From assembly GCF_002557795.1 (NCBI RefSeq), contig NZ_CP023777.1, positions 3,233,001 to 3,297,000 on the forward strand: a stretch of DNA of 64,000 nt. The letters run 5' to 3'. Below, in pieces: positions 36,612-45,532 of the stretch. This stretch comes from Chitinophaga caeni. GTDB taxonomy: Bacteria > Bacteroidota > Bacteroidia > Chitinophagales > Chitinophagaceae. Positions within the stretch are counted from its first letter, which is position 1, and every line of letters begins with the position of its first letter. Both the position numbers and the translations under genes were made by a program. The notes under the pieces were generated by a model. The model had not been told where the DNA came from. It ran no database searches and saw only the letters and a list, made by a program, of their open reading frames with translations.

Positions 36612-37490
36612 GTGAAAGTCATTCAATTTACCGTGCCAATGTCTACCGATGATTCAGTCGTGGTAGAAGAAGACATCTTGCCAAATTTTTATAATTACTT
36701 GCACCGGCACAAAGAAATGCAGGTAACGTTGATCGTTAAAGGATCAGGCACCTTGATTGCTGGTAACTACACCCAGTCTTTCGAGCCGGGGAACGTGTAT
36801 GTAATGGGAGCTAACCAGCCCCATATCTTTAAATCCGACCCGCTGCATTTTTTAAATATGAAAGATGACAATGCACATGCCATCCATATATTCTTTGACC
36901 ACGAAAGGATTTTGAAGAACTTGCTACATCTGCAAGAAATGGAGTATATCAAGAAATTTCTTGATAAAACACAGCACGGGTTACAAGTGTTGGACTTACG
37001 GGTTCAAGATGAGTTGGCGCCTTTGATTAAGAAGGTGAGCAGTAGTTCCGGGTTTAATAGGTTGATGAGTTTCTTGCAATTATTACAACACTTTTCAAAA
37101 GAAATAAAAGAGTGGAAATCGTTATCCACCGGCTTTTCTAAATACTCTTTCCCTGATTCAGAGGGCATACGGATGAATGACATTTTCCAGTATACGATGG
37201 AGCATTACGATAAGCAAATCTCATTACAGCAGGTGGCCGCCATTGCACACATTACGCCGCATGCATTTTGTAAATATTTTAAAAAGCATACCCGCAAAAC
37301 GTATATGGCATTCTTGAACGAGATCAGGATTAACGAGGCTTGCAAGAAAATTATTAGCGGGGACTTTTCAAGTATCGCGGGCATTGCTTATGCAACGGGC
37401 TTCAATAGCGCGATTAACTTCAACCGGGTATTCAAGAAAACTACGGGCTTGTCGCCGAGTGAATACATACGCTCATATAAAACCAGGTAG
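36612..37490 (+). CDS. AraC-family regulator with N-terminal cupin domain
   Basis: 292 residues from a GTG at 36612. The opening MKVIQFTVPMSTDDSVVVEE with NYLHRHKEMQVTLI is the usual start of this cupin branch, so GTG is preferred over the later ATG. The cupin sensory domain covers about 20-110; the C-terminus has two helix-turn-helix motifs (ISLQQVAAIAHITPHAFCKY and SIAGIAYATGFNSAINFNRV) and ends TGLSPSEYIRSYK. It may respond to a metabolite linked with proline dehydrogenase upstream (inference). Confidence 0.88.
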   Translation: MKVIQFTVPMSTDDSVVVEEDILPNFYNYLHRHKEMQVTLIVKGSGTLIAGNYTQSFEPGNVYVMGANQPHIFKSDPLHFLNMKDDNAHAIHIFFDHERILKNLLHLQEMEYIKKFLDKTQHGLQVLDLRVQDELAPLIKKVSSSSGFNRLMSFLQLLQHFSKEIKEWKSLSTGFSKYSFPDSEGIRMNDIFQYTMEHYDKQISLQQVAAIAHITPHAFCKYFKKHTRKTYMAFLNEIRINEACKKIISGDFSSIAGIAYATGFNSAINFNRVFKKTTGLSPSEYIRSYKTR

Positions 37491-37516
37491 GCATCATATA
37501 CACCAATTTTATATAC

Positions 37517-37549
37517 AAAAGCCCATGGAACATGTATCCATGGGCTTTT
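37517..37549. terminator. Bidirectional terminator
   Basis: Perfect 13-bp stem AAAAGCCCATGGA / TCCATGGGCTTTT with a 7-nt loop, between convergent AraC and MarR genes. Confidence 0.88.
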
Positions 37550-37613
37550 CAATATGATGCAGGCAGTGCTGGTTAACTGCCGGTCGTTTAATTTTTGTAA
37601 AGGGGCGAATGAA

Positions 37614-38051
37614 CTATTGTTCGCAGTTGTTGATGATCTTAATCAACAAATTATTCAGGTGCTCGACATCTTGAGATTTGATGCCTTTCAAAGCTACTTT
37701 ACGGTTAGCTTTCATTACGGGTTGTAATTCTTTTAGCAAGTTCGCTGCCTGGTTAGTGATTGCAAGGTTGAACCTACGCCTGTCTGTTGCGTGGGCTGTT
37801 CTTTTCAACAATTTCTTTTGCACTAACAATTCGATCATACGGGTTACAGAAGCGTAATCCTTGTTGATCGTATTTGCAATTTGTTGCTGGGTAGCATCCG
37901 GGGCATCGTTAAACGCATTCAACACCATCCATTGATCGATCGTGATATCTACGTTGTGGGCTACCAATGATTGCTGGATCAATTGACGGTATTTTTTCAT
38001 AGTCACATCGATCGTGTTGAACAGAATGTCGCTTGTTTTCTCTACTGCCAT
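37614..38051 (-). CDS. MarR-family transcriptional regulator
   Basis: 145 residues from the ATG at 38051. Winged-helix features are ITIDQWMVLNAF, ATQQQIANTINKDYASVTRM as the recognition helix region, and the wing VQKKLLKRTAHATDRRRFNL. No Cys in the first helix, so it is not the peroxide-sensing OhrR type. It stands alone; a good promoter sits directly upstream (38067-38098) and could be autoregulated. Confidence 0.92.
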   Translation of the reverse strand: MAVEKTSDILFNTIDVTMKKYRQLIQQSLVAHNVDITIDQWMVLNAFNDAPDATQQQIANTINKDYASVTRMIELLVQKKLLKRTAHATDRRRFNLAITNQAANLLKELQPVMKANRKVALKGIKSQDVEHLNNLLIKIINNCEQ

Positions 38052-38066
38052 AACTAATATTTGACA

Positions 38067-38098
38067 CAAATATAATTGATAAATAAAAAACTAGTCAA
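38067..38098 (-). promoter_or_regulatory. Promoter of the MarR gene
   Basis: Minus strand TTG, 21 bp, TATATTTG. The predicted start leaves a leader of only about 10 nt. Confidence 0.65.
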
Positions 38099-38350
38099 GT
38101 TAAAATCCTGTTAAGCCTACAATAATATTGATGATAGCTTATACAGGTTAACGAATGATTATGTGAAATTGCCCGCGCAGGTGGGCTGATCAGTTTTTTG
38201 CAGGGTATTGAGCTGAAGTTGGTGTTGTTGATTAGTTGTTATTCTCGAACAGCAATAAGCTGGCATGATCCAAATTTCAACAAAATTTTAACAATTGGTT
38301 TTGCATGGCCTAGCCAATACTTCCTGACTGTGCAAATGTACGTATAAACA

Positions 38351-38379
38351 TGTAAACTTTCAGGCAGTTGAAAGTTTAC
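38351..38379. repeat. Inverted repeat in gene-poor region
   Basis: GTAAACTTTCA / TGAAAGTTTAC (11-bp perfect stem, loop GGCAGT). No gene next to it; function unknown. Confidence 0.6.
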
Positions 38380-38403
38380 GGGGTTTTGTACATCTAAAAA
38401 GTG

Positions 38404-38425
38404 GCAGCGCCGTGAACGGCGCTGC
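38404..38425 (-). terminator. GC-rich hairpin, terminator-like on the minus strand
   Basis: GCAGCGCCG / CGGCGCTGC with a 4-nt loop; read on the minus strand it is followed by CACTTTTTAG. Confidence 0.5.
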
Positions 38426-38641
38426 TATAAAAACCACCATTAAATAAAACAACATTGAATGGGTAAAACCTATATCTATGTTGAGTTTGTCGATGTTTTG
38501 AGATCATTCCATTACAAGTGGTTTGGTAGTTCTTGAGGAGTAGATTTAATAATTTCCAATTACATGAATGGTTACCATTTTATTTAAATGAATACCCATT
38601 TATATCCATAGTTTCTATATCAAGATAGTTTGCTTACAGTT

Positions 38642-38764
38642 TTATGACCCTGTAGGCGCACGTAGACAGCCGAATTTATTGGTATTGTCATGTATTGAGA
38701 ACTTCATTGCTATGCTATGATTAGCAACATTGATAACAATGTCAGGCTTTAATTCGTGTTTCAT
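38642..38764 (-). CDS. Candidate 40-residue small protein
   Basis: ATG at 38764 to TAA at 38642: it begins MKHELKPDIVINVANHSIAM and ends NKFGCLRAPTGS. It lies between two minus-strand terminator-like hairpins (38866-38887 and 38404-38425), which together would bound a small transcript. A GGAGGA sits 22-27 nt before the ATG, too far to be a normal ribosome binding site. No family recognised. It could equally be chance coding in gene-poor DNA. Confidence 0.2.
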   Translation of the reverse strand: MKHELKPDIVINVANHSIAMKFSIHDNTNKFGCLRAPTGS

Positions 38765-38865
38765 AACAGATAGTTGGTTTTTGATTCCTCCAATTTTTTA
38801 TAATAAGTATCAATTATTGTTTGTAGCAAAATATGAGTACGTTCCATTTATCTTTTAAAAAGATG

Positions 38866-38887
38866 GGGCCTATAAGATTATAGGCCC
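38866..38887 (-). terminator. Hairpin, terminator-like on the minus strand
   Basis: GGGCCTATAA / TTATAGGCCC, followed on the minus strand by CATCTTTTT. It may end the transcript of the 39243-39641 gene. Confidence 0.45.
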
Positions 38888-39242
38888 GCACATTACGTCT
38901 AACCTAATTTAAACCGTTTGAACGTGAGATGGATTACTCTTTCTACTTATAAATGTCTTTTTTTGAAATTATGGGTTATAAAAAAGTCAACTTTTTTTCA
39001 AAAAATTGAAAAAAAATCTTGATAAAACTGTCAAACATGCTGTAGTAAAGGGTTTGAACGAATGCCCAATTCTTTATATGAAAATGAAATATGGCTCTAG
39101 TGAATGTTTGAATTGACGCTAGTGAGTATTTAGATGGCCTTTTAAATAAAATGGGCATCCTGTAATGGCCATTAATTATTGCTGTCCATCAAATTATGAA
39201 GCTAATTGTCGCAAATAAACGTGGATGGGTAGGAAATCTTCT
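38888..39242. other. AT-rich stretch without a recognisable gene
   Basis: Contains A/T runs around 38990-39015 (palindromic CAACTTTTTTTC-type sequence). A 60-codon open frame on the minus strand has low-complexity, Phe-rich text and is not a credible gene. Confidence 0.5.
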
Positions 39243-39641
39243 TTATTGCTTTACGAGGATCGTGTGATTAGGTGCAGCCGGGCCTTGTTGCCCATGTAAT
39301 TGGCTTTGGGCCTCCAGGTTCCGCCAGGTTGCGTAACCGAAGAACCCTGCCATGCAGCTCGTCACGAGCAAAATTATGGCAACATATGTCAGCATTTTCA
39401 TTTTTTGCTCTTCCTCCAGGTGGTTACTATCCACTTCCGGCAAGCTCATCGGGATGATAACGGCTTCCTGGTTTTTATTACTGCCCGTCGAATTTTTATG
39501 TATCGCGATGGCCCGCAGCAATTCCTGGATATTCTCATGTTTTTTCATGGATTCCTCGAATTGTATCAATTGCTCGGGGCTTAACGTTTCTAGAAATTCA
39601 GTTAAAATATTTCGTTCAACGGGGGTAGTTTTTGCTTGCAT
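39243..39641 (-). CDS. Single-pass membrane protein of unknown function
   Basis: 132 residues. The first about 80 are cytoplasmic-looking and acidic (ILTEFLETLSPEQLIQFEES), then one membrane helix (about 84-107, MLTYVAIILLVTSCMAGFFG) and a short Gln/Pro-rich tail. No recognised family. The position next to a dead LacI gene and gene-poor DNA suggests accessory origin, but its composition is like its neighbours. Confidence 0.6.
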   Translation of the reverse strand: MQAKTTPVERNILTEFLETLSPEQLIQFEESMKKHENIQELLRAIAIHKNSTGSNKNQEAVIIPMSLPEVDSNHLEEEQKMKMLTYVAIILLVTSCMAGFFGYATWRNLEAQSQLHGQQGPAAPNHTILVKQ

Positions 39642-39858
39642 AATGGTTTCATTTGTATACTGTTCTCACGGTGTACGGTTAGACACTGTTTTTCCACGGT
39701 GCAATTCTAATAACAGTTTTGATACAGCCTTGGTTTATTTAATTGGCCGGTTTCGAGATAAAAATTTGGTTTTCAATTGTTTGTAAAAAAAATTAAAAAC
39801 TGATTTTCCTCTCAATATATTTTTAATCAAATAAATATAAATAAATAAAATGGATATA

Positions 39859-40230
39859 TTAAACTTCCCTGCTTTTTTTGCCAAGCCAAGATTCCCTGGT
39901 AATCATATGCGTACCTAGTATTTTTATACCGGATTCCGTGATAGGGCGCTTAATTTCTATCACGTTCGTTAATAACCCGGTAGCTGCTTGACCGGTATCG
40001 AATATGGGCTGGCGGATAACGCTTAGCGAGGAACTCGATAAACCGGACAAGTTAGGGTTAGTAAAAACGTCGCCTTGAACAAGGATTGGACTGCCGGGCA
40101 ACTTCCCGTTGATCATTCCACCGTGATGACAATATTTGATCAAGTTTTCATTGATGGCAATTTGATGTTTTTACAAGTCATCTTTATATCCTTCCAACCT
40201 TTTCTTATGTATTAGAAAGATGCGTGGAGC
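39859..40230 (-). pseudogene. LacI-family regulator remnant (ligand-binding domain C-terminal part)
   Basis: Read on the minus strand, one frame gives HKKRLEGYKDDL, a TAA at 40173-40171, KHQIAINENLIKYCHHGG, and then, to a stop at 39859, GLSSSSLSVIRQPIFDTGQA with LLTNVIEIKRPI and TRESWLGK. These are the GYKDAL helix and the C-terminal strand region (ISQPxxxxG) of LacI-type regulators. The N-terminal DNA-binding half is missing, an in-frame stop is present, and most of the middle of the ligand domain is deleted (KYCHHGGMINGKLPGSPIL runs straight to VFTNPN). Its target gene is not evident. Confidence 0.8.
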
Positions 40231-40364
40231 TCGTGATATGTAGGTCCGCTTACCTAGTCGCTTGGGTGCCCATGCATTTCTTAGCGCCGAAGATGAAGAA
40301 GGTACAGGTGTAAATTTTGATAGGGTTTAACCCGGTAATGGTTTAAAAATGCACAGCAGCGCAT

Positions 40365-41309
40365 TTAGCCTTTGCCGCTATTCTTAGTTTCGATAAATTT
40401 CAAATTCCGCCTGATACCTGCATACTTGCTTCTCTTCAGGGGTGATTTCTTGAAAATATTTTTAAACTCCTCTTCGGTTAAGGCTTCCCAATCACTGGTT
40501 GAAAAGTTCAATATTTCCGGGATAGGACGGAATGCTTCATCGCGGTGGGCCTTGGCAAACCTATTCCATGGACATACATCTTGGCATATATCGCATCCGA
40601 AGAACCAATCTTCGAATTTTCCTTGCATCGATCCCGGTATCAATTGTTCTTTAAGTTCTATCGTGAAATATGAAATACACTTGCTCCCGTCAACCACGCT
40701 AGGCGATACCAACGCGCCGGTAGGGCAGGCTTCGAGGCAGCGGGTGCAGCTGCCGCAATAGTCGCCCGTAGGTGCATCATATAAAAAAGGGACATCTACA
40801 ATTAAAGTGGCAATAAAGAAAAATGAACCAGCTTGCTTATGTAATAGGTTCCCGTTTTTTCCAATCCAGCCCAAGCCGCTTCGCTGTGCCCAGCTTCGTT
40901 CCAGCACGGGGGCTGAATCTACGAAGCCCCTACCTTGTATATCACCTAACTTGGATCTTAATACTTGTAAAAAACTATTCAGCCGCTCTTTAATAATTTC
41001 ATGGTAATCATTTCCATATGCATATTTTGCTACCTTGGGAGCCCCCGGTTGCTGGAATTGCGAAGGGTAATAATTGAGTAACAAAGTAATAACAGATTTT
41101 GCACCATCAACGAGCTTCCTGGGGTCAATGCGCTTGTCAAAATAGTTTTCCATGTACTTCATCCCTCCATGCATCCCTTTATGCAGCCAGTTTTCCAAGC
41201 GGAAGGCATCCCCGGTTAATTCCGCTGCCTGCGCTATCCCGCAATGATCAAAACCGAATGCTTTCGCTTGTTCTTTAACGAAAAGTGTATTTTTTTCTAT
41301 GTTTAGCAC
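40365..41309 (-). CDS. queG: Epoxyqueuosine reductase
   Basis: 314 residues starting at a GTG (41309). The cobalamin-binding N-terminal half is followed by two 4Fe-4S motifs, CGSCTRCLEACPTGAL and CDICQDVCPWNRF. WLHKGMHGGMKYMENYFDKR and SWAQRSGLGWIGKNG are typical of the family. It reduces epoxyqueuosine to queuosine in tRNA for Asn, Asp, His and Tyr; two tRNA-His genes lie elsewhere in this window. Confidence 0.95.
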   Translation of the reverse strand: MLNIEKNTLFVKEQAKAFGFDHCGIAQAAELTGDAFRLENWLHKGMHGGMKYMENYFDKRIDPRKLVDGAKSVITLLLNYYPSQFQQPGAPKVAKYAYGNDYHEIIKERLNSFLQVLRSKLGDIQGRGFVDSAPVLERSWAQRSGLGWIGKNGNLLHKQAGSFFFIATLIVDVPFLYDAPTGDYCGSCTRCLEACPTGALVSPSVVDGSKCISYFTIELKEQLIPGSMQGKFEDWFFGCDICQDVCPWNRFAKAHRDEAFRPIPEILNFSTSDWEALTEEEFKNIFKKSPLKRSKYAGIRRNLKFIETKNSGKG

Positions 41310-41366
41310 CCCTACGACTTTTGTGTTAGATATGCCTAAAAATTAGTATCTTAAAATACTTTCTCT

Positions 41367-41374
41367 TATTTTTG
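41367..41374 (+). promoter_or_regulatory. -7 element of the DUF3857 operon
   Basis: TATTTTTG, with a weak TTAG at about -33 spacing. Predicted leader about 30 nt. Confidence 0.45.
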
Positions 41375-41409
41375 GCAAAATTATCCCATTTAATTAATCA
41401 ACCTATACT

Positions 41410-43452
41410 ATGTTTCAGCAAAAAAATAGGATTGTTTGTTCCGTAATCCTTGTACTTACTATTTTGACTCTAAATGTTCATTCCCAGGATAATCCCGGTA
41501 TTAAATTCGGTAAAGTAACGGCGAATGATTTAAAACAAAAAATTTACCCCGTTGATAGCTCTGCGAACGCCGTGGTCATAGCAGACGTTGCATCGGCTAT
41601 TTACGATGGGGGCAATAACGGTTTCGAAGTGGTCTTTAAAAGGGAATGCCGCATTCATATTCTCAATAAGAACGGCTTCGATGAATCCACTATCGAGGTG
41701 CTTTTTTATAAAGGAGATACTGAATATGAAAAAGTATTGAATATCAGGGGTACGACTTACAACCTGGAAGGGGGAAAAGTGGTGACTACCAAGTTGGATA
41801 ACGACCAGGTCTTTACCGATAAGTATAACAAGAACTACATGGTGAAGAAATTTACTTTACCGGCGGTAAAGGAAGGTTCTATTATCGAATTTAGTTATAC
41901 CATCCGCTCGCCGTACTGGAATGAAATTCCTTCTTGGTCATTTCAAAAGGCTTCCGTTCCTACCTTGTGGAGCGAGTATAATGTTATGATCCCGCAGTAT
42001 TTTGAATTTACTTTCCTAACGCAAGGTTATTTCCCTTTTCACCTGAGGGATTCCAAGAATGGAAGAAAGATGTTCCTCCTCCGCGATACCCGCGGGGCCG
42101 GTGCTTCCGATACCTACAGGGCAGACGCGGGCATCACCGAATACCGCTTTGTTATGAAGGATTTGCCGGCATTGAAGGTCGAAAGCTTTACAACAACGCC
42201 GATGAACCATATTTCGCAGATTTCCTTCCAGTTTTCTGGCACCCGCTGGCCCAACGAGGGCTTTAAACCGGTACGAACTACTTACAACAGCTTGATGGAA
42301 AGCCTGTTAAAATCAGACTATTACGGGGCCGACCTGTCGAAGGGTAATAATTACCTGGAAGACCAGTTGAAGGAATTGACCTGGAACGCGAAAGATAATC
42401 TTGAGAAGGCTAAGAATATTTACAAATACGTGAGGGACAATTATACTTGCACCAGCCATAGCGATTTGTATATCGACCGTTCTCTAAAGGAAATTTTTAG
42501 AAGTAAAAATGGAACCGTTACTGAGTTAAACCTTTTGTTGGTGGCCATGTTGCAAAAAGCCGGCTTCTTCTCGAATCCCGTCTTGCTCAGCACCAGGGCG
42601 CATGGTCGAACCTATGAATTATACCCGATCGTAGACAAATTCAACTATACAATTGCAGAACTCAAACTGGATAGCAATTATTACTACCTCGATGCCTCTT
42701 ATGATCAACTCGGTTTCAATAAGTTGCCTCCCGAAGTTTACAACGGTCACGCCCGGATCGTGAGCGAAGGGGCAGAACCACTGGATTTTGATCCTAATAA
42801 ATTGCTACAACAGAAACTTACGAATTTATTTATCGTGATCGGTAATGATGGAGCTATAAAAGGTTCGCTACAACAGATACCTTCATATTTTGAATCGCTT
42901 AAGCTCCGTCAAAATTCAAAGAAAGACGGGACGGAATCTATTGAGAAAATCTACAAAAAAGCTATCAGCGAAAAAGCTAGCCTGACGAAGTTCAAACTGG
43001 ACAGGTTGCAGCAGTTGGATCAGCCATTATCAGTTTCTTTCGACTTTAGCGAGCCGGGAGAAGGGGGCGATATCATTTACTTAAACCCTATGTTCGGGGA
43101 AAGTTATAAAAGCAACCCTTTCAAATCTGAAAAGAGGTTTTACCCGGTAGAGATGGATTACGCGATCGATGAGAACTATACGATCAATATTACAATCCCC
43201 GAAGGGTACGAAATAGAAGAGGTGCCGAAGTCAACAATTGTTAAACTAAATGAAGCCGACGGTGTATTCCAATACCTCTTGCAAAAAGGCGATAATTATA
43301 TACAGATGCGTTCCCGGATTAAGTTGAATAAAGCCAACTTTGCCCGTGAAGATTATGCCTCGCTACGCCAGTTCTTTGATGTAATCGTAAAAAAACACGC
43401 GGAACAAATCGTATTCAAGAAAAAAGAAGGCGCCGTTGCCGGTTCCATGTAA
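41410..43452 (+). CDS. Exported DUF3857 protein with inactive transglutaminase-like domain
   Basis: 680 residues. Signal peptide to about residue 25, a DUF3857 domain (about 60-250, beta-rich), then a transglutaminase-like domain (about 330-430). The catalytic Cys is replaced: SKNGTVTELNLLL has Val370 where active members have Cys, and the His position reads FNYTI (Tyr413); the Asp in YYLDAS is kept. So the fold is there without the Cys-His pair. First gene of a pair with the active-looking 43479-45401 gene, 26 bp apart. Confidence 0.87.
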   Translation: MFQQKNRIVCSVILVLTILTLNVHSQDNPGIKFGKVTANDLKQKIYPVDSSANAVVIADVASAIYDGGNNGFEVVFKRECRIHILNKNGFDESTIEVLFYKGDTEYEKVLNIRGTTYNLEGGKVVTTKLDNDQVFTDKYNKNYMVKKFTLPAVKEGSIIEFSYTIRSPYWNEIPSWSFQKASVPTLWSEYNVMIPQYFEFTFLTQGYFPFHLRDSKNGRKMFLLRDTRGAGASDTYRADAGITEYRFVMKDLPALKVESFTTTPMNHISQISFQFSGTRWPNEGFKPVRTTYNSLMESLLKSDYYGADLSKGNNYLEDQLKELTWNAKDNLEKAKNIYKYVRDNYTCTSHSDLYIDRSLKEIFRSKNGTVTELNLLLVAMLQKAGFFSNPVLLSTRAHGRTYELYPIVDKFNYTIAELKLDSNYYYLDASYDQLGFNKLPPEVYNGHARIVSEGAEPLDFDPNKLLQQKLTNLFIVIGNDGAIKGSLQQIPSYFESLKLRQNSKKDGTESIEKIYKKAISEKASLTKFKLDRLQQLDQPLSVSFDFSEPGEGGDIIYLNPMFGESYKSNPFKSEKRFYPVEMDYAIDENYTINITIPEGYEIEEVPKSTIVKLNEADGVFQYLLQKGDNYIQMRSRIKLNKANFAREDYASLRQFFDVIVKKHAEQIVFKKKEGAVAGSM

Positions 43453-43478
43453 AGTAATTCCAGAAGAACGTAAATCAA

Positions 43479-45401
43479 ATGTTGAAGAAGTTAACAATAT
43501 TTATAGCAAGTTTATGCTGCCTCACGTATACTTACGCGCAGGATATTGACCTCGATGTTAGAAATATACCCGATTCTTTAATGAAGAAGGCAGACGCGGT
43601 AGTACGGTATAGCATCGAAGATGTGCAAATCGTTTCTCCCGGTACGGTAAAGTATTCACATAAATATGCCATTACAATTCTTAATGAAAGCGGTAGGAAC
43701 TATGCAACATTGTATGAATACTACAGCAAGATGAAGGAGATAAAAAGTATCCAGGGCGCCTTGTACAACGCCCAGGGGAAGCAGGTGAAAAAATTAAAAA
43801 AGTCTGATATCTCCGATTTGAGCGGTGTAGACGATGCTTCCTTGATGTCAGATGCCAGGTTTAAGAAATATACCTTCTATCAAAGTTATTATCCTTATAC
43901 CGTCATGTTCGATGTGGATGTAACTTATAACACGGCCTTGTTCCTTCCAACCTGGCAGCCAGTTTTGGGTAATTACGTTTCCGTACAGCATGCAACTTTT
44001 AACGTTTCAGTTCCCGGGGATGGAAACCTGCGCTATAAACAAGTTGGCATAACGGGAGTGCCTGCCAAGGTGCAACACAAAAATAATTGGACATATTCCT
44101 GGGAACTCGAAAATTTCAAAGCGAAACCTTCCGAGGTAATGGAGGCGTTCAAGGTTGATAAATACCCGTTGGTATTAATCGCCAGCTCGAAATTTCAGTA
44201 TGGGAAGTTTGATGGCCAAGTTGATAGTTGGGACAGCTTCGGTAAATTTATTTATACTCTGAATAAAGAACGGGATGAATTACCTGGAAAGGTTAAACAG
44301 GTAGTGCACAAACTTACCGACAACGTGCAAGACCCTAAGGAAAAAGCTAGAATCTTATACCGATACCTGCAAAATAATACCCGTTATATTAGTGTGCAAT
44401 TGGGCGTCGGTGGGCTGCAAACCTACGATGCAGCGTATGTGGCGGAAAATAATTACGGTGATTGTAAAGCTTTGACCAATTTCATGAAAGCTTTGCTCAA
44501 AGAAGCCGGGATCAAAGCTTACTGTTCCGTGATCGATGCAGGGAATAATAGCGGGTTTATATTGGAAGATTTCCCGTCGAGCCAATTTAACCACGTAATA
44601 CTTTGCGTTCCATTTTCCGCGCGGGATACCACCTGGCTGGAATGTACGAGCCAAGATATAGAATTTGGCTACCTGGGAGGCTTCACTTCGGACCGTGCCA
44701 CTTTACTTTACGGTGATTTCGGTGGAAAATTGGTACACACGCCGGCTTATCAAAACCATCAGAATTTACAACTTAGGATCGTAAATGCTGAAATAGACCC
44801 GCAAAGTGGGAATGTGAAACTTTCTGCCAAAACGATGTATACCGGCTTACAACATGATGATCCTTATATGGCCCACCGGGTTTTTAATAAGGAAGATATG
44901 ACCAAGTATTTGCGGCAGAGGATAGACTTGCCATCGTTTGACTTAGTCAACTATAATTATGCCATCCCCCCGCCGGAAGAAGTGCCCGCACTGGAGGAAG
45001 ACCTTGAGTTGCTGGCAAGGAATTATGTTACAAAAAGCGGGAAAAGATTATTCGTTGAGCCTAATATGCTCACGAAACAGAAGACGAAATTTTTAGAAGA
45101 GAAGGAAGAACGCAGGTTTGACTTCCAGTTTAGCTACGCTTATGTAGATGTAGATACCGTGAATATCAAAATTCCGGCAGGTTATAAACTGGAAACAATA
45201 CCCAAGCAAGTGTCGCTCAACAACCCCGTAGGTAAATACACCTACCATGTGCAATTGGAAGGGGATATCCTGCATTTATACCGTAGGGTAGAGTTTAAAG
45301 AGGGAGTATACCCCGCGGCAGATTACCAAGCATTCGTCAAATATATGAACGCTATCCGTGATACGGATGGAAGTAAAGTTGTATTTGTGAAGGCAGAATA
45401 A
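43479..45401 (+). CDS. Exported DUF3857/transglutaminase-like protein, catalytic residues present
   Basis: 640 residues with a signal peptide (to Ala20). The DUF3857 domain (about 40-230) is followed by a transglutaminase-like domain with GDCKALTNF (Cys329) and FNHVILCV (His372); the third position reads WLECTS (Glu where Asp is common). It may cleave or cross-link peptides in the periplasm; substrate unknown. Co-transcribed with the inactive paralogue upstream. Confidence 0.87.
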   Translation: MLKKLTIFIASLCCLTYTYAQDIDLDVRNIPDSLMKKADAVVRYSIEDVQIVSPGTVKYSHKYAITILNESGRNYATLYEYYSKMKEIKSIQGALYNAQGKQVKKLKKSDISDLSGVDDASLMSDARFKKYTFYQSYYPYTVMFDVDVTYNTALFLPTWQPVLGNYVSVQHATFNVSVPGDGNLRYKQVGITGVPAKVQHKNNWTYSWELENFKAKPSEVMEAFKVDKYPLVLIASSKFQYGKFDGQVDSWDSFGKFIYTLNKERDELPGKVKQVVHKLTDNVQDPKEKARILYRYLQNNTRYISVQLGVGGLQTYDAAYVAENNYGDCKALTNFMKALLKEAGIKAYCSVIDAGNNSGFILEDFPSSQFNHVILCVPFSARDTTWLECTSQDIEFGYLGGFTSDRATLLYGDFGGKLVHTPAYQNHQNLQLRIVNAEIDPQSGNVKLSAKTMYTGLQHDDPYMAHRVFNKEDMTKYLRQRIDLPSFDLVNYNYAIPPPEEVPALEEDLELLARNYVTKSGKRLFVEPNMLTKQKTKFLEEKEERRFDFQFSYAYVDVDTVNIKIPAGYKLETIPKQVSLNNPVGKYTYHVQLEGDILHLYRRVEFKEGVYPAADYQAFVKYMNAIRDTDGSKVVFVKAE

Positions 45402-45435
45402 ACATATCAAGATGTTTCGAGTTAATATTGGCAGT

Positions 45436-45469
45436 GGGGCGGGCTTTTATGCCGGGCCCCCTTGTTTTT
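45436..45469 (+). terminator. Terminator of the DUF3857 operon
   Basis: GGGGCGGGC / GCCGGGCCCC hairpin with a loop of TTTTAT and a following TTGTTTTT. Confidence 0.65.
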
Positions 45470-45532
45470 CCAGCGCTTCCATTTCATTTACATGATTATT
45501 GATGTATCTTAATGCACAATCATTATTTAGCT

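Noticed and set aside
38459..38536. 25-codon plus-strand frame beginning MGKTYIYVEFVDVLRSFHYK
   Set aside because: Too short, no promoter or ribosome site, and inside the gene-poor region.
38976..39158. 60-codon minus-strand frame in AT-rich DNA
   Set aside because: Low-complexity Phe/Lys-rich text caused by A/T runs; no start context.
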